Notes under the pieces: generated by a model | Told to the model about the DNA's origin: nothing | The model's input: only the letters and a program-made list of their open reading frames with translations | The model's database searches: none | Translations under genes and position numbers: made by a program | NCBI GenBank assembly: GCA_013365325.1 | Contig: JABVXV010000021.1 | Location: forward strand, 372,001 to 436,000 | DNA length: 64,000 nucleotides | Direction: 5' to 3' | Source of the DNA: Dipetalonema caudispina | Taxonomy: Eukaryota; Nematoda; Chromadorea; Rhabditida; Onchocercidae | Shown: piece by piece, positions 12,454-36,920 of the stretch | Layout: each line of letters begins with the position of its first letter | How positions within the stretch are numbered: the first letter of the stretch is position 1

Positions 12454-14674
12454 TTTCCGCACTGGTTCCCAATGGAAAGCCGAAATAGGCGTCTCAAAAT
12501 GTGGCTGAATATGTTTTTACTAAAAATGCGAGAAATTAGAACGAATCCAGATGCCATAGGCACTTTGTTGCAAGTTATGTATATTCCTTCTTTTTGCTTG
12601 TTTTTCGTGGGATTTTGATATTTTTCTAAAGCATTATTCGAAACTGTATGGTGGGAGTTGCTTTATATCCTTGAAGACACAGATATATACATATACATAT
12701 ACATATATATATATATTTAGGAGGAAAACACATCACTTGAATTTTTCTACAAATTAAAAATCAATTATCATGGCATGCTGTGTCATCTCTCTAACTCCAT
12801 TCTGAACCTCCACACCAGTATGTTTAACTTCAAAGTGCACATTCGTTCCAGAGAAGTCTTCTGTGCATTTACTCTTTAATTAGCTCGTATTTGTAGATTT
12901 TACTTTGTTGACTTCTGCGTAAACAATACTGCTTTTCTTCCCAAGCTACTGAAGTTTAGCCAAAATATAATTTTTGTAGTTATATAAGTTTATGAATAAT
13001 GTGTTCCCGTTTGTGTGTATGTGTGTAACTTGCAGTCCTCAATCTCTTCGAGAAATATCAACACATCACAAAGAACAAACGTACCACAATCATTATTAGA
13101 ATCTTGAAATCACAAAAGGCGCAAAATGGCTTTTTTTTCTATCGCTTATCATGGTCGCAATTTTATCACTTTGGAACAGTCCTAAAAGGTTAAAAAGTTC
13201 AATAAAAAGCTGTTTATTCGAAAATTATTTGTAAAAACGAGAAGCGATTCTGCAGCACAGATAATACTAATATTACAAAGCTTGTAGCAATACAGATAAC
13301 ATACTTAAGATAAGCCGAAATTGTTGAAACATGTGTTATCACCAATTTTATGCCTTTGTTTAAACGCATCAAATTATGCATAGCATCCTTATATGACGAA
13401 TCAATTTAAAACTATACCTTCACCCTATCCCGAAATCTTTTCAAATTGTTTCTATGACACTTAAAAAAAAAAGTCACGGATTATCCAAAATTGCAAATCC
13501 TTGCAGAAGTCTGAATTTAACTCTACAAGGAATGTTTACTAGGGAAAGATTGTCAACTTTGTACATAAGATATTTTAACCACATTGCTTCTTTATCTATA
13601 TAGACAATATCGAGAAATCGTTAATTACTGTAAACTGTCTTGCCAAAAACAAAGTAATGCACACCATTAAATAAGAAGTTCAGTAAATCAGAATAAAAAT
13701 TTGTTTTTTACTGACATGACGAAAACAAGAAGGGAGAGAGAAGAGGGATCGAAACAATATTGGCAAAATGAAACATTGAAACTCGAAAATTGTGCACAAT
13801 ATAATACATTTTAAACAACAGAAACTCAGTTCCCAAATAAAAATGATGGAATGTAGAACAATGCTTCCATATAACACAATCAACAGCTGCGTAAAAGAAC
13901 GTACAAAACGTGTTCGGAAGCTAGCTATACAAATGTTACAAATTGAAGATCTGGAAGACTTATAAAGGCGCCAACATCTAATGCATTTCATTACTGACTT
14001 AAGAGTACATTTTCGTGAATATTTCAGTATCTTCACGATCTACAAAGGCTTTAGGACTTCCAATAAAAAACATAACATGACCATTACCAGCTTTTAATTT
14101 GTCATTCATCTCGTTAAGCAAATTTTATTTCGCTCTATTTTGTAACTTGTGTTACGTAAACATTGAGCAATATGTAACTTCATCTTTTTGCTGAGCAAAA
14201 GTGTTTGAAACCAAATTGAAGACATTATACAAGCAAGAAAATTACGAAAACTGTAATTTAATGTACACGTGAAATAGGAAGAACAGAACTGCTAACAAAA
14301 ATGGATTTTCATAGATCATTACAGACCAAAAAGTATTCCCCTACAAATTCAAAAAAAAAAAAAACAATTTCTTCCTAACAGAAACAATACTTATAACTGT
14401 CTACTAAAAAAGAAAAACACGAGGCAGATGCGACGAAAACCATAAATTCTGTAATTTACTTAAAAATTTGTTGAAAACAAATATCTGCTGTGGTTGTCTA
14501 TTCTTTCTACTGCCTTATTTATAAATAATTGATTGCAGTATTATTCGTCTCTCACCACTAATAACTGAAAGCACTTTTTCGAACGTTACTGTCTTAAAAG
14601 CAGTGGTAATAACCTCACGAAAGTTTGGTAGAAAGGGAAGACTGGTTTTGCCGGAACAAAAAAAAATGCACTAG
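12454..14674. other. Convergent intergenic/3'-UTR region
   Basis: This lies between the stop codons of the two-MAM gene (+) and the nucleotidase (-), so it should hold both 3' UTRs and poly-A sites. AT-rich, with a TATACA/TA repeat at 12682-12717. A 118-codon frame on the minus strand (13680-14036) is compositionally AT-rich, Ile/Cys/Phe-heavy and unlike any family I know. I treat it as chance or UTR. Confidence 0.55.
12682..12717 (+). repeat. TATACA/TA microsatellite
   Basis: Hexamer ATACAT copies grade into a pure AT run in the 3' flank of the MAM gene. Confidence 0.85.
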
Positions 14675-19107
<4,433 letters not shown>

Positions 19108-22100
19108 GTTTGAGTTATCGTCGATGTTATCACTGTTGCAATAATGACCACTTGCAATATTATCGTCGGAGAAATATTTTTGTTATGTGCGCTGTAAAGT
19201 AAACTTTGCCATTATCCATCACAATAAGTACTGAAACATTATGACACATCCTTAAGCAACACGAGTCTTTCGAGACTTCGAGCACATTTTAGATTTTCAG
19301 GAAACCGAACTCACTTCGTTGTTGACAGAATCCCCTCCCTCTCCCTCTTGATTCTGAGTTCATACCCTTTTGTTCTGTTCCACTCTTCTTTATTCGTTTC
19401 CAGGACTACTGCTTTTATCATCCATCTCATTGAAACCTTCCCATATTTACGACTTACCAAATTATTTCTGATTTTTTCATTTTAATATTTATTAGCTTAA
19501 ACATTTCAATATTTTTCGTTTGCCTCACGAAAAACTTATCAGTAAATAACAGATTCTTCCGTTTATATTTCTCTCCCTGTTTCCTTCCTGATCAGATCCA
19601 CGGAACAAACTTTCGTTCACACGTACATATAACTTCAGATCTATCCATTTGGCACAAATATAGTTCATTATACAAATATTCCACATCCCAACTGGCGACA
19701 CTCATGTAATACAATATTACAAAGCATTAGCTGTTCAGTCGCCGTCCATGGATATTTTAAATTAAGTAAAGAAATGTTTCAAATCAAATTAGTCTTCAAC
19801 CACCGCACAAATCGTAATGAACCACAAAGAACATTTTATGCACTTATACATCATATGAACCAAAGTGGATCTTATGATGAATTTGAAGGCCCTACATTAA
19901 AGCAGAATATTCTAAGTGAAAAACGCCTATATACTAGCTGATGGAAAAATGAAGTGATAATCATCTTATTTCAATAATTTCTAGTAAGGCGGATGTATGA
20001 TTCTTGCATGCTGCTCTTTGTAGCGATAAAATCTAACCTCATCACTGCCGGAAATAAATCACCCGGAAATGCAATAAATCTTATTCACAAGGCAACACCT
20101 CTCCTTCCAGCAGCTTAATTTACAAAATGATAATGAATGTTGCTGACGAGGAAATGGGAACTACGCTTCTGTTATTATCACTGATAAAGAAGTGATTATC
20201 AACCAAAATCACTAACGATAGATCTAAGAGCTGCATCAAAAGACTCGGGAAACTCCTTTTTATTTTAAATCTGGGCAAGCTATCCACAAATCAAACTGCC
20301 GGTAGGAACTGCAACACATCCAATCGCCCCCCGCTTCCCATCAACTATGTATACATCTGCCGAACATTGTGAAAACCAATAAACATCAAACACTGCGTCC
20401 GTTCGGTATGTTATTTTCCTTTGCAGCTTGTTCATCCCGGGATTTCTCGGTGCAATATGGGTAAAGGCAATGCGTTTTATGATGAATTTGAAAGTACTTA
20501 TAAGTTCCTGTAGAAATACTTCCGGAAATTAGATGCAAGAAGGATTGTATTTTATGTCAAGGAATGGGAAAGTCATGAAAATTTTAGGAAAATGTATATA
20601 TACATTAAAAAGAAAAGATTAGCCTATTCAATAATAGGCAAGCATTGGAAATCTTGGATGAAGGAGTAAAAACTACGTTACCAAATAACTGCTGTGAATT
20701 ATGTTCATCCCTTCGGTTTAGTTTAATTTTAGTATTTTATTGTTGAATGCCTAGATATCTCTTTAAAATATCAAAGTTTTCTCATTTTTACTCAAAGCGA
20801 GAATAGAACGATAAGTCATCGACATGTCATTTTGAAAGTAATTGATTAAATTTAATTCATTTTTTTCTATTTATAGATGCTTGGCTAAAATTTTAAAGCA
20901 TTTAGCTCTTTATTTCACTAATTGAGATTATCAGGCAAAAATTTTCAAATATTTCCAGATAGAGATGGCTAGTTTTCCTGATTCTTTGAATTTTGTTGTC
21001 TTTTTAAATTTATTTAAATTCTTGAGAGGTACAGTAATGCTGGGCGAAGTACCTCCAGCTGTTAACATAGTTAAATCTTAACCAATCCACTGCAAACATG
21101 GAAAATTTTTTTGGGTAGGAGATAGCGAATGACTTGGAAATTGATCTAGCAAATAGACAGAAAGAAAAAAAATGATAATTTTAATTTATTTGCTGGACTT
21201 AGTGTGAAGAGTGTGGTTTCGTGATTTTTGGTCTTTTTGATATCCTTTATTCTGATTATTTGGAATTTCTATTGCTAAGATGTAAAGTATGTAATAGTCA
21301 TTAAATCTAGTTAAACTTGTTCTAATTATGTCTTCTAATTATTCTCATCCAGGTAATTCACTCTTAACAAACTAACAAAGTCTGAAATCATTGCACAAAC
21401 CTACAAAATTTTATCTCTTCCGTTGCATCATGGTTAAGTGTTTGTCTTTAGATGATTGAATTCATTCAAATATTAACGTTAAGTTTTGTTTATGATCGTT
21501 TGATGATGAAGCGTATGGAAGATTTTTTTACGCTTACAAATTTAACTGGAAAATCCAAAAATCTTTTCAATTTCAAATTTGTAAAACCATGCATGTACAA
21601 GAAAATTAGGATGAAAAATGTACATTGGTCAAATTGAGGGAAATAGAAAGGTGAAAAAAATTCGACAGGTTTCCCTAAAGATTTTGATTGGAAAAATCGA
21701 AAGAAGCTCCGTAACTGTGGGCATATCGAGACGTAAATAAGTACTAATATTGCTGTTCAACTCTATAATATTCCTTTTACAAGGGCAAATTTGGCTGAAA
21801 CCAGTCTGTTGTGTCTATTTGAAAAAGAAAAGATATGAAATACAGACAACTTCTTTAGATCCAAAAATTTGAAAGATATGAGTCATACGATTTTTATTCG
21901 AAACAGTAATGGAGAAACGAAGTATATGAAAGTAAGCATAATGATTCAGATTGATTTTGAACGAAAGAGTTTCTCTTGCGAAACACATATCGTCTATAAT
22001 TTTCCAAATAGCAACTTCTAATATCTAATGTGAGTCATTTGATGAAGCGATATGCAAAGTCCCACTATTTGTCCTGGACCTCCTATGAGATTTACTACAT

Positions 22101-22694
22101 GTAATTTATATTCCTCCCATACAGTTTTAATCGTTTATCCACAATAAACTAACGGATCTTTATGTACCCATGCAAAATACTTCGCATAATTCCCGCTAAT
22201 TCAGGAAGCATGGGTCACTTTAACATTGCCTCGAAATTCATATTTCAGTTTTTATAACTTCTGCATTTCCAACTTCTCTCTTGTCGTGCTTAGTTTATTG
22301 GGAAAATAATTCATATCCGAGAATATGATGAAATTCTTAATTATGAAAAATAAATAAATGAGTAGTTTTGTTCCCGCGCAGAATTTCAGTATCAATAACA
22401 AAAGAATTGTCTAATAGTATAAGAATGAAAAACAAAAAACGAAAGAACAACAATATCTACGACGGGAAAATATGCATTGATTTAAGCCATAATTTTGAAA
22501 TCGCAGGGTCATTATACGCCACATTTACATAAAGCTAAAATTTAATCGTAAAACTAATGCAGGGCGAAAAGGAAGTAATAGTTACACTGAAAGTGAACAA
22601 AGAAGGCACGGAGATCGCGAATAACAAGGTAGAGGGCATCAGGAAATGGAAATGAATATGAACTGGTACAATAATTGCAGAAACCTCACTAAAT
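19108..22694. other. Intergenic DNA upstream of the nucleotidase gene
   Basis: This should include the nucleotidase promoter (minus strand, from about 19.1 kb rightward). A possible trans-splice acceptor (minus strand, TTGCAACAG) lies about 25 bases before the ATG. I see no further exon or RNA gene. Confidence 0.5.
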
Positions 22695-23690
22695 GGTTCA
22701 ACTAGCATTAATCGAATTCCATGCGGATCCGAAAAAATAAAGACAATTCTGGACTAACTTTAAAGTAGCGGTAAATGATTTAAACCTGCCTAAAATTTAA
22801 ACCTATTTAATTAAATGTTTAAAGGAGGAGCATTAAAAGTCTTTCGAGGCTAATGTTGCATTAGAGAACAACAACGTCGTGCAGGATATACTGCCCAAAC
22901 GACTTGACGACCATTGATGATCACGAAATCGATCCACAATAAATTTCAGGTCATCAGAAGAAGCAGTAGCAAAGTAGAGGCATGATGAAACAACTGGAAG
23001 CCACATGTAGAACTCAGGAAGGAGGAGGAAAATTACCTGCGTAAGCTCTAAAGGAGATTTATCAACAAAAAAAAAGAAGAGACATTGAAGTCACAATATA
23101 GGTTGAGTCAGGACTTGAAGAAAACAGTCAAAGAAGATGAAGCGACTCGGACCCATGCCTCTGATACCGATTCTGAAGAGAAGTCAGTAATCGAAAATTA
23201 CAGGAGAAGTGGGGTCAATGATACAGTTAAGTAACATAAGAAGCCAGAGAATTTTAGCATTAAATTACTACAAATCGACAATACGGGATCTGAATAAAAT
23301 CGAGCTGCACAGGAACCAAGCAGGCCTTACGCTGTCTACAACAATGATCAATGAGATAGCGAATGTACAACATAAATTGTTTTTAAAAGGCGCATATCGC
23401 GTGTAACTGCAAAGGAAAAGGGAAACAATATCTCCACTGCAAAGAATATCATTACTCGGCCCTATGTGACATGTTTCATAAATACGAAAAATAATTTGAA
23501 GGAAGGATTCAAAACGTCGAAAAGAACAAATCAATGGTCACAAACAGTGCAATGATGTTTTGCAAATCGCAGTAAAATAAAACTGCTCTCATCTTGTACC
23601 GCAAGGTTAAAGTAGTGAATCAAGAAAGGTCAGAGATCCAGACGGATGCGATGCATTTTTAGAAATGCCTACTGTGTTAGCTGGAAAAGG
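22695..23690 (+). mobile_element. Decayed BEL/Pao-like LTR retrotransposon gag/protease fragment
   Basis: Fragments in different frames, in the correct order for a BEL/Pao polyprotein. At about 22.70-22.80 kb there is IEFHADP...FWTNFKVAVND, resembling the gag motif 'F.GDP..W..FW..F..AV'. At 22.85-22.92 kb, NNNVVQDILPKRL resembles the 'NY.V....L...L' segment. At 23.43-23.47 kb, HCKEYHYSALC resembles the gag zinc knuckle. At 23.58-23.66 kb, ALILYRKVKVV resembles the protease entry. Stop codons and at least one frame change separate the blocks, so it is an old inactive copy. I found no LTRs, reverse transcriptase or integrase nearby, so only an internal piece remains. Confidence 0.6.
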
Positions 23691-26600
23691 AACGTGATAT
23701 GTTATCATAATTAAACAAGGAAGATTTGTAAAATATTTCACACAAGTCTATTAAAGATCCGTTTTGACGTCTTATCATCTACTTCTGAGTCCTTATCACT
23801 ATTTACACCGCAGCAATAGTGGTGTAGTGCTTGATGAGATCGATGTCATAAACTGCGATCTCTCTGCAAATCATATGATAAGCATTGTTTTGTACCTCAT
23901 TCATCAATGTTTGAAGAAAACATCTTTATTAAATCGTAATGATAACAATGATTAAAACTCTTAAAGCAGATTACAAATTTCACCGATTTACCTAAGATAT
24001 AATTCTCTTCGTGAAGTAAAATCAATCTAACTGCACTAAAATCAACATTCCATTTACTAATTTGAGAAATGCCACAATGTTCGTCTGATTTATTTTAAAA
24101 AATCGCCGAAAGTTTACCTGCAACTGTGATTAAGAATACGATTAAATAATTCCTGGTAAAAAAAAAAAAAAGCAAGACTTTATTTTTGTAAGGTCATCCA
24201 CTTAACCATCCGTGTTTCAAGCAGCCAATACTAAATTTTATAAAACTCGACCAAAATCGTGTTTATCATATTGGATCGTCGCAAATCTTGTTTATATGTG
24301 TTGCTGCTATTCATTTTATGCTGCTCAATAGTTCAACTAGCTTCTTCATATCATATTTTCAACTAACTCTTTGTTATCATATTTCCAACTGGCTTCTTGT
24401 TATCATATTTGCAAATAAAATATTTCTTATCTAATAGTTTGTTTACTAAGAATTCTTCCAATGAAAAGTTTGAAATTTACGAATAAAAGAAGAATAGAGA
24501 TAAATATTTCCAACACTCTGAAATATTTTTTCTTTTAATTACTAGCAATATACACAAAATTCATCTATAAATGAAAAATTCGCTAATAATAGTCCGTCGA
24601 GTGCTTATGTCAATTCATTGTTGGTGATATGACGGAACAAAATTGGATGTATCTATACATAATACTTTTAAAGTAAGCATTGTTCGTAATATCTGAACAA
24701 GTGGGACTGATAAACTAATAAGTATGGAACTGGTAAATTGATAATTAATTGTGATTCAGTATAAGCTTTGCTTAATGAATAGGCAGGACAAGTGCGTTTT
24801 GATGAAGTAAAAGACGAAAAAAGGGATGTGGGGATCGAAAAGCGAAGTTATTGGCATTGAAAGTGATCATTTTTTCATTTATCACTACTTATCGATTGCT
24901 TATATTTAAGATTGATAACTGCTAAATTCGGTTTCTAATCATTACTGAGAAATTGTTGAACATAATTTCTAAGCTTCATAATTTCCCAACCTTGTGGTGG
25001 AAAAAAGAAGAGAAAACTTCATAAGACTTATGATGCAAAAAATGTGGGAAATATTTTACTGAACTTGAAGACGAAGTTGGCAAAAGTGTAGTGGTATTTT
25101 GTCACAATGACCCCATATTTTACGATGTCAAACACCTACGAGACCTTTCAATAATTAAAAAATAAAAAATATTTAAGAGATAAGACAACGTCATACGCCA
25201 TTAAGAGCTCAATCAAATAAAAATGATGTGTCCACTCCCTCAGTTAATTTTTAGAGAGAAACTAGAGAAGTAGATTTCTGTTATCATAATTTGAAAGTTA
25301 TTTAAATAAAGTAATAGATCCCAACCGCAGAAAAAGTTATGCATGTTTTTCTGACTCACTTTTCATAATCATTCATTTCATCAGTATTTATAAATAACTA
25401 TATTTTCACTGCGAAATGGTAAATTTCTGGCTTCATCCAGAAAGGCAGCTAGCGTGAAAAATACAAAAAAAAAAAAATCGTTTTTTGATTTTCCTTTATC
25501 CGGTAAAGTAAAAAAAAAGCTAGAAGAGATTTTTTTGCTCTTGCCGACCTCCTTGTTTTAAGTATATTTATCACTCATCTGACCACAGTTTTACTAGAAA
25601 ATATGTGAAACCTTGGCTTTTAAAATTTCTTACCTATTTTCCTATTCTTGTCGTTATTGCATTGAGGCAGTAGTAAAACTCTTGACTGATTGTTTTCGGG
25701 AAATTAGTATAGCCAGAAAATTCATTTTGGTTTTTTTGCATCTTTCGCTGTTGCATATATTTTTTGTAGCATTCCAGAAACTTAATCTTCCATTATTTCG
25801 ACAATTTCGAAATATTTGTTTGTTCTAGACTAAGCCCTTTCGAAGAAACTGGGATTTCTTTCGCCTACAATGGCTGTTAAGCAAGTATCAATCACCTTTA
25901 TAAATGAATTCGATCAAGATTTTACAAATAAGAAGTCGAAGATCCGAGTGGGAGTTGTACTAGCACTACTCGCAAAACAAATATGATAATACAAATAGTA
26001 GTAAGCAAATATGACGAAAGACAAAAGGATAAGATTACGATTATTGGTTTAAAAAAAAAGGGAGAAGAGATAAACTTAAAAAAAAAAAAACTCAATGTAG
26101 TCAGGTGACGGAGAGCTGAATGAATCTCAATATCTCCATTTATTTTCCACTTTATTAGTTCTTGATGACAAATGATATAGTTTGTAACATGTGTGTAACA
26201 CATTGCTAAAAGTAAAACCCATGAAATAATTGGAATTAACAATTGGATGAATCGAAAAGAAGGTTACTAGGAGAAAATAATGCGGTAAATTTCTTCAGTT
26301 AATAATTTTTCTCCACACTTTGAAAGGAACATTTTCTGTCTAAAAGGGATTGATGAAGAGCTATGCAGGTTTGCTTTTTTTTTTCTGATTTTGAAAGATT
26401 CAAATATTATGAGAAAGTTTCTTGTGTATTTCGGCTTGTTGGATTAACATCTTTTGAAGCATTGTTTTTATCAGTACCACATATGTTAGTTATCGGCGCT
26501 GTTAAAATCTCCTCTCAGTAATTTCACTTACAGCTTAATTAGGATTTGATTGCTGACACAGTGAGACATTCTCAAGAAGTGACTGATACACAAAATGATT

Positions 26601-29600
26601 CCGATATGCAACTATGATAAAATTATAGTGGGTGCTTTACAGAATCCTTGTATAATTTTGATAACGCTAAGGCGGAAAATTTAAAATTCAGAATAACATC
26701 ACATTGTTGTACAGCAAAATCCTCCTCATGCTAAAGTAACTTAAATATGCAACATTCCGTCTAAATAAATCATTCTGGGACTTAATATCACTCAACTCTG
26801 CTGGATACAATCTGAAATTCTGATTAATGTATATCGTATTGCAAGTTTCATCTTGGTATCATCTCACATTTACATGTAAGCGATAATTAACCACCAACAG
26901 TCCAATCAACGGATGGAACAACATAACGGATTAACACTTCTTCAGAAGAAAAGGGTTATAATGGGAGCTGTTAAACTACACGCTGAACATGTAGTGCTGT
27001 CTCATTGAAGAAGGTATGCTATACTGAATAAAGCAGCAGTCTTTGTTCTGCTCATGATGAAATGTTGTACGGTTGAAGGTAGATTAACTCAGTACCAAAT
27101 TATAATAAGGACCTTGAGACATTTAATTACTTCATTATTATCAAAATCCAAGAATCAAAGAGTTGAGACAATCTGAATTAATTTCATACACAACTTCCCA
27201 GATTCTACCATGAACAAATAGATGCTGTAACATCTTGTAACTCCACATTCATTGCTAATTATGCCTCTCGGTACGATGCAAAACCTTCTCATATGAACCA
27301 AAACGACCCTTCGTATAATGAAAAATAACAGCTACACACTAAATTTACTCGCCACCAAGAAAAAACTTGTCCCCAATAAACCATAAGTTCAGTAGCACAT
27401 TCAACTATTAAAACAGTGAGCAAAAGTTTTACTAGTTTAAAAGCAGAGCAAGGATCAAATTCCCTTCCCAACTTTTCATTTTACAATTCTCTTCTGCAAC
27501 TATGTGAAAGGAGTCTTTCACGATAACAAAATACCGAAAATGTTATAGGGATAAAGCCTTGCGTTTTATGTTCTGACGTATGTCCAACTCCGCCCATTCC
27601 TAACTTCTACATTACAACTTGACAATATGGCCACTTTTGCGTGCGCAACGTACTTGCAAAAAAACAGTATTTATATCTGCGCATTTAAGTTAAGATTTGA
27701 AAGACATCACGTAGTCTATAGCCACAACAACGCATTTAATGAAATATCAGCAAATTGATTAGGGAAATCTATTTTGCAATAGATAATAACAAAGCATATA
27801 CCAAACAATTTGCAAAATATTTAAAATAGTTAGAAATATTATCGATACTGAAATATCATCAAACAAATAAGCAAAACTTTAGATGTTGAAAAACATAGAA
27901 CACAGCAATCTATACCGGCAGATCAAGTTGTGAGAAGTTTAGAAAAGAAACAAAGATATCTGTTAGTTCCTCAAGCACAGTTTAAAAAAAAAGCTCTAAT
28001 GTCGCATTCAACAAAAGGCCATAGCGTGTACAATTCCAGTAACATACCAATATGAAAATACCTGTTCACTTTGCTTTCATTTAACAAACGCAGAAAAGAA
28101 AGAAATGTATTCAAAGCAGAAAGAAATGCATTTTAAAATCAATAAAAACCATCGAGATTCTAGAAACTTCCCTGCAAATGCGTAATTACTAATGTTAACT
28201 TCCGTTTTCTATTGCCACAGTTTCAATTCCATATTCGATTATTAATGTCCAGAAATCCTTAATTTTTCAATGGCATAAAAATCAATAAAGAGTTAAAGAA
28301 TAACATTAATAATACCGGAGAATTTTACTCATCCTTACCCTATCGAAGCCAGCCGAATGGCAAAGCTTTCAACATAAAACACTAAAATTTTTCGATAAAA
28401 CTCTTAGCCTTTCCATTCACCACCATTTTTAAAGCCAATGTCGAAATCCTCTGATGATGGTACTGAGTAGCTCGTTTTACAATTCAACTGTTGGCATCTC
28501 ATCCAAATAAAAAGTGAAGAACTACGCAATATAAAAATGCTATTTGCAATAAATATAAAAGTATATAATAGAGTGTAACAAAAACGATAGGATTTAAGCT
28601 GTGTGAGAAAAACTGTAAAAAATACCTCACAGTTTATCAGATCTGGTATGTTGAAACCCGGAATGAACATAAGAGTTTCTATAGAAAAGTTTTATTGGAC
28701 AAAACTGTAAGAGATTTATATCCAGTTAATGGCTTTTAATACAACAATAGGCCGGACTGAATGGCCGGAGTTATTATAAGGTACGTTTCTAACCGTCAAC
28801 ATATATTTAATTCATTATCATGCTAAGCTCTCCGTGATTTGGAAACTTGGTTATCCTGTTATAACTTTGGTTAGTTATTTCGAAATTATTCTTACTCACC
28901 ATGTAGAGATAAAATGTTGAAGGCAAAAGTAACTAACTGGAAGAGCAAACGTATATATATAATGTACCCGTTAATATACTTCCACCCATTATGGTTGCAT
29001 GAATACTTATTAAGAATAGCATCAAAAGATACAAAAACCGAAAACATGCTTCTGTCTTTCAATCAAATCTCAATTCGAAAATTTTCAAATGCATCTTATG
29101 CATGGATTTCTTCTTTTCGAAATACAACTATGATGGCGCTTTAAATTTAGGGAAGATTTCCAATCTGCATTTCTTGGCAAATATTTGAACAGAACCGTTC
29201 ACATTTCTCTGTATAAGCTGTTGAGTAAAAGAACTCAACCTTCAAAAAAACTCTCCTTATGTCTCGTTTCGAAAAGAAAATGAATACAAAAAAATGTTAG
29301 TTAATGTGACAGTAGTTCGAAAGCTTCAGCCCAAGTTTTGAATATATTAGAAAAAGGGTATAACAATGTTGAAAGAATTAACTAACCTTACTTTTCGTAT
29401 AACAAGACGAAGAAATCAAAGTTATGTTTACTTGCATTAGGAACATTCCGTTACTAATAATATATATCTCCTGCGTATCTGAACAAGTAACTTTCTGTTA
29501 ATCATAAACTTAAAGTTTTTAAAATCTAAAATAAATGTGCTGTGAAGTTTATTGCTACCCAATCCATTTTCTAGTTTTTAACTTCTTTAAAATAATTTCC

Positions 29601-29705
29601 TTACTAAATTGAAATAAGAAACAAAATGTTTTATTTTATAAGAAGTATCAGTGTGTAAGAACTGATAACAAAAAACTGAAATTTCGGATACCAAACAAAC
29701 ATACG
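23691..29705. other. Intergenic DNA downstream of the KIN-29-like gene
   Basis: No gene supported. It holds a three-copy 26-base tandem repeat (24334-24411), scattered A-runs, and only short chance frames. The right end should contain the 3' UTR and poly-A site of the kinase gene. Confidence 0.5.
24334..24411 (+). repeat. 26-base tandem repeat, three copies
   Basis: Three consecutive 26-base units starting at 24334, 24360 and 24386. Each begins CAACT and ends ATCATATTT plus one variable base. They differ at a few sites, so this is an old minisatellite. Confidence 0.85.
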
Positions 29706-35688
<5,983 letters not shown>

Positions 35689-36099
35689 TTCATAACCAGG
35701 CGTAAGCAGCAGTGGTTTTATTCATCATTATCCCATAAAGGCAATCACCATCAATGCCTTTTTCAAGTCCATTTATTCCGGCTTCCTATATTTGAAAAAA
35801 AGCAAGTGAAAAACGATAACTTGTTATATTCAATGCGTCACAAATTTTATTGCTAAAAAACGAATGCTACGCAAAAACATATCTGCATCACCATAATAAC
35901 ATTAAACAGATTAACGAATATATATATATTGTACATCAACACAGTACAGTCGAAGTTAAATAGCAAACAAGAACTTCAAAAAGGAAAACGGAAAATAACT
36001 TATAGTCCCAACTATGAAACATTCTCCGAAGGGATCGGCTAGGAAAATATAAATAATATTTTAGCTTATTCAAGTTTGAAACGGCCTTTAACATATACT

Positions 36100-36920
36100 T
36101 TCCCAACAAATACAATTCCTAAACTTTTCAATACGTATTTGGTCAAAAAAAAAAAAAAATGAAAACATGAAATTAGTTACTAAGTCCAAGCCAATGCAGC
36201 TCAGAGTCCTTAACAAACATTCACTATTCGTCTTGCTCATCCAGCGTGCTGGTTCTTGCCACCCATTATCATGGGAAAGCCAATCTTGCACTTTTCTCAA
36301 TCATTTTCCTGCACTGCATACTTGTCATATCCTTTTACGTTGAACCTTCTAGACGTCATGTTGTTAAATGTTCTGTCATGAATCTCATTTCAGACACAAT
36401 CCAATCCATGCCGAATGGCAATTCCGAAATCTCATACTCTGTCCAGACTGTTCCCCTCTACCCTCGTACCCACATAACTGTCTTCAGTATATCGGCGAAG
36501 ATCACACATTGCATTCATTCGGTTCGACTCTGCCATTCATCACTACTGATGTACATTAAAAGCTTTTCATTAACTTTGTTCTGTCAATATTTTTACTTCA
36601 AGATCGATATTACCTGCTGTAGCAGCAAGTCAGTAGAACCAGTCTGCTGCTGAAGTCAGCTCTGATATTCACAACACCATCATTTGGTGAAATGTGCATC
36701 TGAAGACAATTCCTTTTAATCTGATTCTGTCAGCATTCTCACTCCTTGATAGGGCGTTTGCGAACTGCAACCTGTTAACGATGACATTCATTAGGTACAT
36801 TTTTTGCACACCAAATGAAGTAAGCACTTGGTCTATAAGATATATTTCGTTCTGCATACCATCCTTTTACCTCCTCTTTGCTCAACCAATTCGTTCTGAA
36901 TTGATGTCTAAAATAAGCAC
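36100..36920 (-). pseudogene. Degenerate coding-like block, family not recognised
   Basis: On the minus strand several adjacent open pieces in different frames have protein-like composition and no AT bias: around 36860-36670 (QVLTSFGVQKMYLMNVIVNRL), about 36450-36360 (VWTEYEISELPFGMDWIVSE) and about 36300-36190 (WMSKTNSECLLRTLSCIGLDL). Stops and frame changes separate them. This suggests an old gene or mobile-element relic, but I cannot name the family. The 135-codon plus-strand frame over the same DNA is probably its shadow. Confidence 0.25.

Noticed and set aside
13680..14036. 118-codon minus-strand frame downstream of the nucleotidase stop
   Set aside because: Rich in Ile, Phe, Cys and Ser as expected from AT-rich antisense of UTR DNA; no domain, no fitting splice sites, and it lies where the 3' UTR should be.
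25922..26242. 106-codon minus-strand frame, hydrophobic and multi-pass-like
   Set aside because: The hydrophobicity comes from runs of A on the plus strand (poly-Phe/Ile/Leu); no GPCR or transporter motifs.
36246..36653. 135-codon plus-strand frame
   Set aside because: Better explained as the antisense shadow of the degenerate minus-strand block; no splice signals or family features.
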